A model generated the notes under the pieces. The model saw only the letters and a program-made list of their open reading frames with translations. It did no database searches and was not told where the DNA came from. From Brevundimonas naejangsanensis (GTDB lineage Bacteria; Pseudomonadota; Alphaproteobacteria; Caulobacterales; Caulobacteraceae), in assembly GCF_000635915.2 (NCBI RefSeq), contig NZ_CP015614.1, positions 2,277,501 to 2,341,500 on the forward strand: a stretch of DNA of 64,000 nt, written 5' to 3'. Every line of letters begins with the position of its first letter. Position 1 is the stretch's first letter. The position numbers were made by a program, and so were the translations under genes. Below are positions 8,227-16,366 of the stretch, one piece after another.

Positions 8227-9666
8227 TCAGTCGCTCTTCGGCTTGTTCCCCGGCGTGATTTCCGGGGCGCGCGGCGCCGGGGGGTCTTTCGGCGCGACCG
8301 TGACCTTGGGCGCGTCGGTCTCGGCCGTCTCGACCTTGTCCTGTCCCGGTTCGGTGATGACGATCCCTTCGGGCGCGGCGGCCAGTTTGGTCAGGTCGCC
8401 GCCGGCGCGCAGCACATCCAGCGCCCGCTCCAGCTGATAGTCCTTGTCCTTGGAATAGTCGGCGCCGGGCGCCTCGCGCGGGGTGTGCGGCCCCTTGCGC
8501 TCGGCCCCGATGGAGGAATCCAGCGCCGTCGAATAGGCCGCCTCGGAATAGATGAAGCTGGAGCGCGAGACGATGCGCGCCTCGGCCTCGGAGCGGGCCA
8601 CTTCCAGGTCCGGCTCGATGCCGATCTTCTGGATCGAGCGGCCCGACGGCGTGTAGTAGCGTGCTGTGGTGATCGACAGGGCGCCGTCCTGGCCGCCGCG
8701 CAGCGGGATCACCGTCTGCACCGACCCCTTGCCGAAGCTGGTCAGGCCGACGACCGTCGCCCGCTCCTGATCCTTCAGGGCGCCCGCCACGATCTCGGAC
8801 GCCGAGGCCGAGCCGTAGTTGATCAGCACCACCACCGGCAGGCCGCCGGTCAGGTCGCCCGGCTTGGCGGCGTAGCGTTCGATATCCTCGGGCTTGCGGC
8901 CGCGCTGGCTGACGATCTCGCCGCGCTCCAGGAAGGCGTCGGACACGTCGATGGCCGCCGTCAGCAGCCCGCCGCCGTTGTTGCGCAGGTCCAGCACATA
9001 GCCCTTCAGGCCGGGTTTCTCGCGCTTCAGCCGCTCGATGGTCTCGGTCAGCTCGCGGCCGGTGTTTTCGTTGAAGGTGGAGACGCGCAGGTAGCCGAAA
9101 TCGCCTTCCAGACGGCCGGTGACGGATTCGACCTTGATGACCTCGCGGGTCAGCACGACCTCGCGCGGCTCTTCGCCGTCGCGCAGGAAGGTGACGGTGA
9201 CGCTCGTGCCGGTGGCGCCGCGCAGCTTGTCCGAGACCTCGGAGACGCTGAGGCCCGCCGCGTTCTGGCCGTTGACGGCGCTGATGACGTCGCCCGCCTG
9301 AACCCCGGCGCGCCCGGCCGGGCTGTCGTCCATCGGCGAGATGACCTTCACCAGGCCGCCTTCGGAGGTGATGGTCAAACCGACGCCCGAATACTCGCCC
9401 GAGGTCCGTTCGCGCAGGTCGTCGAACCCCTTGGCGGGCAGGTAGTTGGAATGCGGATCGAGCGCCGTCATCATTCCCTGCAGGGCGGCCTCGATCAGCT
9501 TCTTGTTATCGACCGGAACGACATAGGCCTGCTCGACGATGCCCAGCACGTCGCCGAACATCTCGAGCATCCGGAAGGTCTCGTTGCGCGGAGTCTGGCT
9601 GGCCACAGCCGCCGCCGATCCGCCCAGCGCCAGGGCGGCGGCGCCCACGAGAAGCAGTTTACGCAT
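8227..9666 (-). CDS. ctpA: S41 family carboxy-terminal processing protease
   Basis: This periplasmic PDZ protease cleaves C-termini of envelope proteins. A signal sequence (MRKLLLVGAAALALGGSAAA) leads into a helical region, a PDZ domain (about residues 92-180) and the S41 core. The catalytic set can be placed by spacing: S288 in GSASASE, D299 and K313 in SFGKGSVQ, the same 11- and 25-residue offsets as in E. coli Prc. A Gln/Lys-rich C-terminal tail follows. ATG 9666 was chosen because it has GGAAAGAG just upstream and starts the signal peptide. It lies downstream of the EnvC-like gene, which suggests it works with peptidoglycan hydrolases or their regulators. Confidence 0.96.
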   Translation of the reverse strand: MRKLLLVGAAALALGGSAAAVASQTPRNETFRMLEMFGDVLGIVEQAYVVPVDNKKLIEAALQGMMTALDPHSNYLPAKGFDDLRERTSGEYSGVGLTITSEGGLVKVISPMDDSPAGRAGVQAGDVISAVNGQNAAGLSVSEVSDKLRGATGTSVTVTFLRDGEEPREVVLTREVIKVESVTGRLEGDFGYLRVSTFNENTGRELTETIERLKREKPGLKGYVLDLRNNGGGLLTAAIDVSDAFLERGEIVSQRGRKPEDIERYAAKPGDLTGGLPVVVLINYGSASASEIVAGALKDQERATVVGLTSFGKGSVQTVIPLRGGQDGALSITTARYYTPSGRSIQKIGIEPDLEVARSEAEARIVSRSSFIYSEAAYSTALDSSIGAERKGPHTPREAPGADYSKDKDYQLERALDVLRAGGDLTKLAAAPEGIVITEPGQDKVETAETDAPKVTVAPKDPPAPRAPEITPGNKPKSD

Positions 9667-9846
9667 TCGGTCTCTTTCCATCGGATCCGCTCTCGGCTCC
9701 GGTCGTCCAGGGCGGCGCGGACGCCGCAAACGGCGCGCGCGACAGTTCGGCCGATACAAACAGCGTCCGCGCCGATTTGAAAGGGATTTCGCGCGGTTGG
9801 ATGGGACAGAGCTTGCCGGATGACGTCGCCTGCCGCCTGCAGCTGG

Positions 9847-9953
9847 CCGTCATCCTCGGGCTTGACCCGAGGATCGAGCGCAGGGCGCGCCCGACTTGTC
9901 CCGGGCCGCGCAGACGGAAGGCCCGATCCTCGGGTCAAGCCCGAGGATGACGG
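9847..9953. repeat. Inverted pair of family C palindromes in the envC-ctpA gap
   Basis: The 342-base gap 9667-10008 holds no gene. It contains two copies of the palindrome CATCCTCGGG-CTTGAC-CCGAGGATG or its reverse (9847-9876 and 9924-9953). They face each other and could form a long cruciform or transcript hairpin. The same unit occurs singly at 15827-15861 and 16877-16908. The rest of the gap shows only the ctpA ribosome site and nothing else I can name. Confidence 0.8.
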
Positions 9954-10008
9954 CAGGATGGGTGGATGCAGGCGAGATAGAAGGATAACGGCGGCAGACA
10001 GAGCCCCC

Positions 10009-11103
10009 TTACTGGAGCCACGGCGCCGGATCGATGGGCCGTTCCTGGCGGCGCAGTTCGAAATAGGCCTCGCCGTCCTCGCCGGTGCGGCCCAGGGTCT
10101 GGCCGTCGCCGACGCGTTGGCCCGTCTCGACCTCCAGACGGTCCAGGCCCGCGATCACGGCGCGCCAGCCGGGGCCGAGGTCCAGGATCACCACCTCGCC
10201 CCACTCCTTCAGCGGCCCGGCGTAGGCGACGCGGCCCGCCGCGGGCGCGCCGACCGCCTCATGGCTGGAGCGCCAGCTCCAACCGGCCGAACGGCCGCCG
10301 AAGCGTTGCGAGGGCGTCCCCGCGATCGGCGGGGTCAGGCGGCTGCGGCCCGCAGGCAGGCGGGCGGCGGGCGCCGCTTCGGGCGCCTCGGCCACCTGCG
10401 GCGTCTGCCCGCCCAGTTCGCGGATGCGGGCTTCCAGCGCCCGTGTCGCGCGCTCGGCCCGGGCCGCCTCGGCGCGCAGGACGGCGCGCAGGGCGGTCTT
10501 GCGCGCCGTCAGCCCCTCGATCTCGGCGCGGCGGTCGTTCTGGGCGCTCTCGACGGTGAACAGGCGCTCGCTGGACAGGGCGGCCAGGCGGCGGATGCGG
10601 CCGATCTCGGCCTGGCGCTCGACCAAGGTTTCGGCGCGCTTCTGAAGGTCGGGCGTGATAGCCCGGATCAGGATGGAGGCGCGCACGGCGTCCACCGCCT
10701 GATCGGCGGGGATCAGCAGGGGCGGAGGCGGCTTGCGGCTCATCATCTGCAGGGCCGACAGCAGCCGTCCCTGCGCCGCGCGCTCGCGCGACAGAGCGGC
10801 GACCAGCGACCCCTCACGCTCGGCCAGCTCCTTCAGCCGGGCGCGCTGCGCCTCCAGCTGCACGTCGTCTTCGGCCTCAGCCCGGCGCAGGTCGCGCAGC
10901 TGGCGGTCCAGGTCGACGATCTCCTCGGCGGCGGCGGCGGCCTCGGCGCGCAGGCGGCGGGCGCGCGCGGTCTCGTCGCGATACTCGGCCTGAAGCCGGG
11001 TCAGCTCGGCGTTGGCCTGACCCGCGCGCTGGCTGGCCGCCGGCCCGGCTAGGGCCAGCAGCAGGCAGGAAGAGGTCAGAAAAAGAACGGCCCCGCGTCG
11101 CAT
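10009..11103 (-). CDS. EnvC-like murein hydrolase activator with degenerate LytM domain
   Basis: A signal peptide (MRRGAVLFLTSSCLLLALAGPAASQ) is followed by about 200 residues of coiled coil and a C-terminal LytM/M23 fold (from SRLTPPIAGTPSQRFGG). The metal ligands of active M23 peptidases are absent: the usual HTLYAHL block reads RAVIAGL and the HLHFEVR block reads AYFELR. It should therefore not cut peptidoglycan itself, like EnvC/NlpD-type activators of amidases. Its ATG overlaps the rlmH stop by one base (TGATG), so the two are translationally coupled. Septal cell-wall activation is inferred from the family. Confidence 0.9.
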   Translation of the reverse strand: MRRGAVLFLTSSCLLLALAGPAASQRAGQANAELTRLQAEYRDETARARRLRAEAAAAAEEIVDLDRQLRDLRRAEAEDDVQLEAQRARLKELAEREGSLVAALSRERAAQGRLLSALQMMSRKPPPPLLIPADQAVDAVRASILIRAITPDLQKRAETLVERQAEIGRIRRLAALSSERLFTVESAQNDRRAEIEGLTARKTALRAVLRAEAARAERATRALEARIRELGGQTPQVAEAPEAAPAARLPAGRSRLTPPIAGTPSQRFGGRSAGWSWRSSHEAVGAPAAGRVAYAGPLKEWGEVVILDLGPGWRAVIAGLDRLEVETGQRVGDGQTLGRTGEDGEAYFELRRQERPIDPAPWLQ

Positions 11104-11567
11104 CAGTCGCGATGATAGGGCGAACCGGCCAGGATCGTCACGGCCCGATACAGCTGTTCGGCCAGCATGGCGCGGGCCAGGGCGTGGGGCCAGGTCTGCG
11201 GCCCGAAGGCCAGGGTCGAACGCGCGGCGCGGCGCACGCTTTCGTCCAGACCGTCGGCGCCGCCGATGACGAAGACCAGGCGCCGCTCGCCCTGGTCGCG
11301 CAGGGCCGCCACATGGTCTGCGAAGGCGCGCGAGGAATAGGTCCGCCCCCGCTCGTCGCAGGCGATGAGGTGCGCGCCCTCGGCGGCGGCGAGCAGCAGC
11401 TCGGCCTCCGGCGCCTTACCGGGCTTCTTCGGCTCAAGGTCGATGAGTTCGAGAGGCCCCAGGCCCAGCGCCCGCCCCGACAGGGTGGCGCGCCGGGCGT
11501 AGTCCTCGGCGAGGGTCGCCTCGGGACCGCGGCCCGGCTTGCCGATGGCCGCGATCGCCAGCTTCAT
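11103..11567 (-). CDS. rlmH: 23S rRNA pseudouridine(1915) N3-methyltransferase
   Basis: This SPOUT-class methyltransferase modifies pseudouridine 1915 in helix 69 of 23S rRNA in assembled 70S ribosomes. At 154 residues it has the usual length. The SAM-binding trefoil knot is visible as FVIGGADGLDE and the conserved C-terminus is LAGSPYHRD. The rsfS gene lies 24 bases upstream and the EnvC-like gene overlaps its stop, matching the common rsfS-rlmH-envC-ctpA order of alphaproteobacteria. Confidence 0.97.
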   Translation of the reverse strand: MKLAIAAIGKPGRGPEATLAEDYARRATLSGRALGLGPLELIDLEPKKPGKAPEAELLLAAAEGAHLIACDERGRTYSSRAFADHVAALRDQGERRLVFVIGGADGLDESVRRAARSTLAFGPQTWPHALARAMLAEQLYRAVTILAGSPYHRD

Positions 11568-11591
11568 GAGGTCAGCCCGCCGTCAGGAGGA

Positions 11592-12140
11592 TCAGCCGCG
11601 GACGGGGCCGCCGCGGTGGGCGCTGTCCACCGCCCAGATCTTCTCGATGTTGTAGAAGGTGCGCACTTCGGGGCGGAACAGGTGGACGATGACGTCGCCC
11701 GCATCCAGCAGCACCCAGTCGCAGTGCGGCAGGCCCTCGACCTTCACCTTGCCCAGCCCCAGCTCCTTGAACAGGCGCAGCAGGTGGTCGGCGATGGCGC
11801 CGACGTGGCGGTGCGACCGGCCCGAAGCCACGATCATGGCGTCGGACATCGGGCTCTTGCCGCGCAGGTCGATCAGGACGATGTCCTGAGCCTTGTCGTC
11901 GTCGAGTTTGGCGAGGATGGCCTGCTCCAGTTCGGTCGCGCCGACCGGCAGAGGCTGGCGCCCATCGCTGCCGGACTCGTCGCTACTGGGGCCGTCCTCG
12001 GCCTGACCGTCTTCGGAATGGACGGAATCCATCAGGTCCATTTCGTGCGCCGCGTTGGAAACGGCGTCTTGCGCATCATGCGCGGTCGAGGGGGTCAGCG
12101 GAGGGCTCCAAGGCGATTTACTAAAACTCCAATCTAGCAC
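11592..12140 (-). CDS. rsfS: Ribosome silencing factor
   Basis: RsfS binds uL14 on the large subunit and blocks subunit joining when nutrients are low. The conserved core runs from ELEQAILAKLDDDKAQDIVLIDL to YYNIEKIW-like FYNIEKIWA, including IVASGRSHRHVGAIADHL and HCDWVLLDAGDVIVHLF. About 65 residues of acidic, disordered sequence precede the core. The start is uncertain: GTG 12140 gives 182 residues, and in-frame ATGs at 12041 and 12032 would shorten the tail without touching the core. It lies 15 bases downstream of nadD, so the two are probably co-transcribed. Confidence 0.93.
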   Translation of the reverse strand: MLDWSFSKSPWSPPLTPSTAHDAQDAVSNAAHEMDLMDSVHSEDGQAEDGPSSDESGSDGRQPLPVGATELEQAILAKLDDDKAQDIVLIDLRGKSPMSDAMIVASGRSHRHVGAIADHLLRLFKELGLGKVKVEGLPHCDWVLLDAGDVIVHLFRPEVRTFYNIEKIWAVDSAHRGGPVRG

Positions 12141-12155
12141 GCCCGGCGCGAAAGG

Positions 12156-12842
12156 TCACCCGACCTGATTCGACTCTTCGCCCCGCCCCGCCCGCGCGGC
12201 GCGGATGGCCGTCGAGGAGCGGTGATTCAGCGGCGCCGACAGATAGGTCCAGGCCGGCGCCTCAAGGCTGGGCAGCAGGCCGGCCTGGGCCATCGGCACG
12301 CGATACCGCGCGAAACGCACGGCCGCCGGCGCCGTGCGGCTGTCCAGCAGGCTGCCGGGCCGGGCGATCACCGCCACGGGCATCAGCCGCATGATGTCGG
12401 TCCAGCCGCGCCAGCGATGGAAATCCGCCAGATTGTCAGACCCCATCAGCCAGACGAACTGCACCCCCGGATGGCGCGCGACGATGGCGCGCAGGGTGTC
12501 CACGGTCCAGCGCGTACCCGCCCGCGTCTCGAAATCCGAGATGATCATGGCCGGGCCGACCGTCGCCGCGGCCGCCCGCGCCGAGGCCATCCGCTCGGCC
12601 AAGGGGGCGGTCTCATGGGCTGACTTCAGCGGGTTCTGCGGCGAGACCAGCCAGACCACCCGGTCCAGCCCCAGTCGTTGCATGGCGGTGGCCGCCACGT
12701 GGGCGTGGCCGTCGTGGGCCGGATTGAACGAGCCGCCGAACAGGCCGACCTTCATCCCCGGCGCCAGGTCCAGCCCGTCGCGCAGGGCGCCTCGGCGAAG
12801 ACCGGAGCCTTTCGGCGCAGGACCGGCGTGGAAGAAGGACAA
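12156..12842 (-). CDS. nadD: Nicotinate-nucleotide adenylyltransferase
   Basis: The enzyme adenylates nicotinate mononucleotide to deamido-NAD in NAD synthesis. The nucleotidyltransferase signature GLFGGSFNPAHDGH and the second motif SSTAIR near the C-terminus are both present, with VWLMGSDNLADFHRW between them. The frame begins with TTG at 12842, giving 228 residues with a 29-residue basic leader. An ATG at 12755 (MKVGLFGG) would start directly at the fold and is a real alternative. It heads the nadD-rsfS-rlmH-envC-ctpA block. Confidence 0.95.
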   Translation of the reverse strand: MSFFHAGPAPKGSGLRRGALRDGLDLAPGMKVGLFGGSFNPAHDGHAHVAATAMQRLGLDRVVWLVSPQNPLKSAHETAPLAERMASARAAAATVGPAMIISDFETRAGTRWTVDTLRAIVARHPGVQFVWLMGSDNLADFHRWRGWTDIMRLMPVAVIARPGSLLDSRTAPAAVRFARYRVPMAQAGLLPSLEAPAWTYLSAPLNHRSSTAIRAARAGRGEESNQVG

Positions 12843-12978
12843 GGGCGTCTCTTGCGGCGGCGGCGAACAGATGAGCGCGGCCGGAACGCCTTATGCTCAC
12901 TTGCGCCCTAACACGGCCGAACGCGCCTGTCTCGCTCCGCGAACGGACCGAGCGGCGCAAGGGCGATTTGGCCCCGCC

Positions 12979-13596
12979 CTAGAATTCCTTCCAGCTCGAT
13001 CCCGGATCGCGCTCGCCCGGCTGGGCCAGTTGCTGACCCCAGGTCAGCATCATGAAGGCCTTGTGGCTGCGGATCTTGTACTGGCCGATCATGGGCGTGA
13101 CGGCGCCCAGGGGCATGCCGGTGCGCGCGTCGTAGAGGAAGCCCGAGAACTCGGCCACGCCCATGCGGTCGCGGTTGGAGTAGAGCGACACCTCGGGGAT
13201 GGAGACGACGTTCAGGCTCTCATTGATCGGCACCCGCATGTCGGGGATGCCGACAACCCGGCGCAGCTGATCCAGCGACAGGGCCCCGGCGCGCACCTCG
13301 AAGATGGCGTCGGCCTCGCCCCGCTCGCGCACGATGGCGTAGCCGGCTTCCGACAGGGCGGCGCGGATGGCGCTCAGCGCATAGCGGGCGTTCTCGGCCT
13401 GGAAATAGGTCTCGTCGACGAAGACGCGCGCGCCCTGGGGGATGGGCAGGGTCAGGCCCTCGACGGCGCGGTCGGCCGCCCGGTTGACCAGCAGCATGTC
13501 GGTGGCCGTCCGCGCCGGATTGGTCTCGGTCACCATGGCGCAGGCGCCCAGGGTCAGGACCAAGGCGGCGGGCAGGAGACGGAGAGCAGTCCTCAC
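12979..13596 (-). CDS. Putative lipoprotein (possibly DUF6655 family)
   Basis: The protein has a signal peptide with a lipobox (LVLTLGAC), so it is probably an outer- or inner-membrane lipoprotein. GTG 13596 was chosen because it makes a 4-nt GTGA overlap with the gloA stop, the usual coupling signal in this genome; a longer start at 13626 is possible. The mature part (~175 residues) contains a region around EADAIFEVRAGALSLDQL and a C-terminal block MIGQYKIRSHKAFMMLTWG. I think it matches the DUF6655 lipoproteins, but I am not certain, and the function is unknown. Confidence 0.82.
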   Translation of the reverse strand: MRTALRLLPAALVLTLGACAMVTETNPARTATDMLLVNRAADRAVEGLTLPIPQGARVFVDETYFQAENARYALSAIRAALSEAGYAIVRERGEADAIFEVRAGALSLDQLRRVVGIPDMRVPINESLNVVSIPEVSLYSNRDRMGVAEFSGFLYDARTGMPLGAVTPMIGQYKIRSHKAFMMLTWGQQLAQPGERDPGSSWKEF

Positions 13597-14033
13597 CAGG
13601 CGCCCACGTTCGGCATGGAGGCCCACGGCTCGGCCGGAGCCAGACGCTCGCCCGCCTGCAGCAGTTCGATCGAGATGCCGTCCGGCGAGCGGACGAAGGC
13701 CATGTGGCCGTCGCGCGGCGGGCGGTTGATGACGACGCCGCCGTCCATCAGGCGCTGGCAGGCGGCGTAGATGTCGTCGACCTGGAACGCCAGGTGACCG
13801 AAGTTGCGGCCGCCGTCGTAATCCTGATCGTCCCAGTTGTAGGTCAGTTCGACTTCAGGCGACTTCTCGGCCTCGGCCCGCGCCTTGTCCGCAGGGGCCG
13901 CCAGATAGACCAGGGTGAAACGCCCGGCCTCATAGTCGGCGCGGCGCGTCTCCTGCAGACCCAGCAGGTCGCAGTAGAAACGCATCGAGGCGTCCAGATC
14001 CTTCACCCGGACCATGGTGTGCAGAAAACGCAT
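13593..14033 (-). CDS. gloA: Lactoylglutathione lyase (glyoxalase I), VOC family
   Basis: Glyoxalase I isomerises the methylglyoxal-glutathione hemithioacetal to lactoylglutathione in the cytoplasm. The metal ligands expected for this family can all be placed: H5 (FLHTMVRV), E62 (VELTYNW), H80 (NFGHLAF) and E123 (ISIELLQ). The length of 146 residues is normal. The CHCC zinc-finger gene lies 9 bases upstream and the lipoprotein gene overlaps downstream, so the three probably form one transcript. Confidence 0.95.
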   Translation of the reverse strand: MRFLHTMVRVKDLDASMRFYCDLLGLQETRRADYEAGRFTLVYLAAPADKARAEAEKSPEVELTYNWDDQDYDGGRNFGHLAFQVDDIYAACQRLMDGGVVINRPPRDGHMAFVRSPDGISIELLQAGERLAPAEPWASMPNVGAW

Positions 14034-14042
14034 CGTCCCGCC

Positions 14043-14282
14043 TCAGTGCGCCTCGGGCGGGCGGGCCGCCGGGTCGAGGTATTCGTTCTCCGGCTGCGGG
14101 TGCGCCGACAGCACGAAGCGGCGGTCGCAATAGCCGCACTCGATGAAGTCGTCCTCGCCCATGTCCATATAGACCAGCGGGTGGCCCAGGGCCCCGCCGC
14201 CGCCGTCGCAGGCGACGCGCTTGGTCGAGACGACGATCTCTTCGGGGGGAGGAATGACGGCTTCGAGATGACGGGGAGGCAT
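14043..14282 (-). CDS. CHCC-type zinc-finger domain protein
   Basis: This 79-residue protein carries the C-H-C-C metal site of the zf-CHCC family (C25, GHP with H34, then CGYC with C49 and C52, followed by DRRF). The family includes NDUFS6, an accessory subunit of mitochondrial complex I, and small alphaproteobacterial relatives. A role near complex I is a family-based inference; nothing in the neighbourhood proves it, although an NDUFAF5-like gene lies elsewhere in this window (59.4 kb). Confidence 0.9.
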   Translation of the reverse strand: MPPRHLEAVIPPPEEIVVSTKRVACDGGGGALGHPLVYMDMGEDDFIECGYCDRRFVLSAHPQPENEYLDPAARPPEAH

Positions 14283-14339
14283 GATCCGGTCCGGTCTGGA
14301 GAGGCTTTGCGCCGTTCCTAGGCGGACCGGAACCTCAGG

Positions 14340-14630
14340 TCAAACATCCGACGCGGCGGGCTTGCGGCCCATCACCTTGTCGAACAGGGCCTTGCGCTTC
14401 TTGAACAGGGTCAACCCCAGGCAGCCGGCGCCGACCCACAGGCCGACCTCGCCGACCACCGCGGCGACGGCGGCGATGATCGCCGCCTGGGTCATAGGCA
14501 GGTATTCCATCTTGCCGGCGCCCAGCGCCAGGGCGAAGCCGACGTAGCCGACGGCGCAGAAACCCATGGCGATAAAGCCGATCAGGCGGGTTCGGGTCAG
14601 CGTTTTGCGGGAGGCGATGGCGGGGGTCAT
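14340..14630 (-). CDS. Small integral membrane protein
   Basis: This 96-residue protein has two long hydrophobic segments (LIGFIAMGFCAVGYVGFALAL, about 17-37, and AAIIAAVAAVVGEVGLWVGAG..., about 49-75) and a basic C-terminal tail (FKKRKALFDKVMGRKP). I do not recognise a named family. Upstream on the same strand are a good promoter and a perfect TTGTC-N5-GACAA inverted repeat next to the -10, so transcription is probably repressor-controlled. The tail suggests a cytoplasmic C-terminus. Confidence 0.8.
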   Translation of the reverse strand: MTPAIASRKTLTRTRLIGFIAMGFCAVGYVGFALALGAGKMEYLPMTQAAIIAAVAAVVGEVGLWVGAGCLGLTLFKKRKALFDKVMGRKPAASDV

Positions 14631-14653
14631 GGCGTTTCCTTATCCAAGCGAAG

Positions 14654-14668
14654 TTGTCTTTCTGACAA
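14654..14668. promoter_or_regulatory. Perfect inverted repeat, candidate operator
   Basis: TTGTC-TTTCT-GACAA lies two bases downstream of the candidate -10 of the small membrane-protein gene and about 24 bases before its start codon. That is a typical repressor position. The regulator is unknown, and no regulator gene is adjacent. Confidence 0.5.
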
Positions 14669-14670
14669 GC

Positions 14671-14699
14671 AAGCTAGACACCCTTGAGGGCGGCGTCAA
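14671..14699 (-). promoter_or_regulatory. Candidate promoter of the small membrane-protein gene
   Basis: On the minus strand TTGACG (14694-14699) and TAGCTT (14671-14676) are separated by 17 bases. This is a good housekeeping-type promoter for a Caulobacterales genome. It overlaps the gap shared with the divergent ABC ATPase gene. Confidence 0.55.
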
Positions 14700-14819
14700 G
14701 CGCCTTTTACATATCGTCTCGCAGCCTTGTCTTCACCGTCGCAACGACGCCTTGGCGAACGGCGCCGCGCCCCCTACCTATGCCGTCCGCCCCTCCCTGC
14801 CCGAGTCGAAGTCCGCGCC

Positions 14820-15794
14820 ATGACCCAAGCCCCCGCCCTGCCCGTCAACGCCATCGAGGTCAGGGGGCTGAAGAAGACCTACAAGGGCTCGCGCAAGTCG
14901 CCGCCGAAGACGGCCCTGCGCGGGGTCGACCTGACGGTGCCTCGCGGCTCGATGTTCGGGCTGCTAGGGCCCAACGGCGCGGGCAAGTCGACCCTGATCA
15001 ACATCATCGCGGGCGTGGTGAACAAGTCCGAGGGCACGGTCCGCATCTGGGACCGCGACATCGACCATGAGGCGCGCGACGCCCGCTCGGCCCTGGGGGT
15101 GGTGCCGCAGGAAATCGTCGCCGACGTCTTCTTCACCCCGCGCGAGGCGCTGGAGGTCCAAGCCGGCTTTTACGGCGTGCCCGCGAACGAGCGCCGCTCG
15201 GACGAGCTGCTGGCGGCCCTGGGTCTGTCGGACAAGGCCAACGCCTATGTCCGCGCCCTGTCCGGCGGCATGAAGCGGCGCCTGATGGTGGCCAAGGCCC
15301 TGGTGCACAATCCGCCCGTGCTGATCCTGGACGAGCCGACCGCCGGCGTCGACGTCGAGCTGCGCCGCCAGCTGTGGGACTATGTCCGCAAGATCAACGA
15401 GGAGGGGGTGACGGTGATCCTGACCACCCACTACCTCGAAGAGGCGCAGGAGCTGTGCGACACCATCGCCATCATCAACCGGGGCGAGGTCGTGGCCTGC
15501 GAGCCGACGCAGCAGTTGCTGAAACGTCTCGACACCCGCAACGTGGTGGTGACGCCCGAGACGGCGCCCGAGACCCTGCCGGTCCTGAACGGCTTCCACG
15601 TCGCCCCGCGCGCCAACGGCGCCTTCGTCGTCACCTATCGCACGGGCGAATCCAGCGTCGAGCAGGTGCTGGCCGCCGTGCGCGCAGCGGGCGTGACCAT
15701 CAAGGACATAGCCACCGAGGACCCGGATCTCGAAGACGTCTTCCTGGCCATGACCTACGGCGACGCCAGCCGCCCCGACCCGACGCAGGACTGA
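14820..15794 (+). CDS. ABC transporter ATP-binding protein (ABC-2 export type)
   Basis: The 324-residue ATPase has all nucleotide-binding motifs: Walker A GPNGAGKST, signature LSGGMKRRL, Walker B LILDEPTAG and H-loop TTHY. The sequence style (QLWDYVRKINEEGVTVILTTHYLEEAQELCD) fits the YadG/NodI-like export group, which pairs with an ABC-2 permease. A C-terminal ~90-residue domain ends in EDPDLEDVFLAMTYGD. The start at ATG 14820 follows a region without family character. No permease gene lies next to it on either side, so its membrane partner must be encoded elsewhere. Confidence 0.93.
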   Translation: MTQAPALPVNAIEVRGLKKTYKGSRKSPPKTALRGVDLTVPRGSMFGLLGPNGAGKSTLINIIAGVVNKSEGTVRIWDRDIDHEARDARSALGVVPQEIVADVFFTPREALEVQAGFYGVPANERRSDELLAALGLSDKANAYVRALSGGMKRRLMVAKALVHNPPVLILDEPTAGVDVELRRQLWDYVRKINEEGVTVILTTHYLEEAQELCDTIAIINRGEVVACEPTQQLLKRLDTRNVVVTPETAPETLPVLNGFHVAPRANGAFVVTYRTGESSVEQVLAAVRAAGVTIKDIATEDPDLEDVFLAMTYGDASRPDPTQD

Positions 15795-15826
15795 GGCGTA
15801 GCCCTTCGTCCTCTTCTCTTCCTCCC

Positions 15827-15861
15827 GCCGTCATCCTCGGGCTTGACCCGAGGATGACGGC
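15827..15861. repeat. Family C palindrome, single copy
   Basis: A 35-bp near-perfect palindrome has arms GCCGTCATCCTCGGG and CCCGAGGATGACGGC around CTTGA. It sits 32 bases past the ABC ATPase stop and between convergent genes, so it may act as a bidirectional hairpin. The same unit is found at 9847-9953 and 16877-16908. Confidence 0.8.
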
Positions 15862-15893
15862 GTAGTTAGACGCCGGCGCTTGCGAACAGGCGT

Positions 15894-16289
15894 TCAGCCC
15901 ACCATTACCGTGCCGAGCAGCAGCTTGGCCCCCGGCTTGCCCAGGATCGCGTCCGTCGCGTGCTGCAACGCCACCACCAGCCATTCGACATTCGGCGGCG
16001 CGTCCGGCAGCAGCCGCTCGGCGGCGATGCGGACGATCTCGTTATAGGCGGCGCTGAGGCGCGGCTGCGACAGGCGCGCCCGCTCCATCAGGGCGCCGTC
16101 GGCGATGTCCAGCCCGGTCTCGACCGTCATGACCCCGCGCCGCCCGTCGCGGCGCAGAACCGTGGCCGTGGCGGTGGGCAGGGGCAGATAACCGCCCTTG
16201 CCGCCGCCGCTCTTCTCAGGCGAAGCGTGCGCCGCGCCCGCCAGCGTCAAGGCGCTCAAAGTCAGGCCGATCAGATGGCGTCTGTCCAT
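15894..16289 (-). CDS. Exported hypothetical protein
   Basis: The N-terminus MDRRHLIGLTLSALTLAGAAHA is an export signal with a paired arginine (Tat-like, but weak). The mature ~108 residues include LPLPTATATVLRRDGRRGVMTVETGLDI and a helical C-terminus (AAYNEIVRIAAERLL). The family is not recognised. It is divergent from rppH with a 77-base gap. It is probably periplasmic; the function is unknown. Confidence 0.8.
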   Translation of the reverse strand: MDRRHLIGLTLSALTLAGAAHASPEKSGGGKGGYLPLPTATATVLRRDGRRGVMTVETGLDIADGALMERARLSQPRLSAAYNEIVRIAAERLLPDAPPNVEWLVVALQHATDAILGKPGAKLLLGTVMVG

Positions 16290-16366
16290 GCGGCGACCTT
16301 AGTCGCGGCGCCTTTCCCGGACGTTGACGCCTAGCCCGCACCGAGACGGCGGCGTATGCGAAGGGC

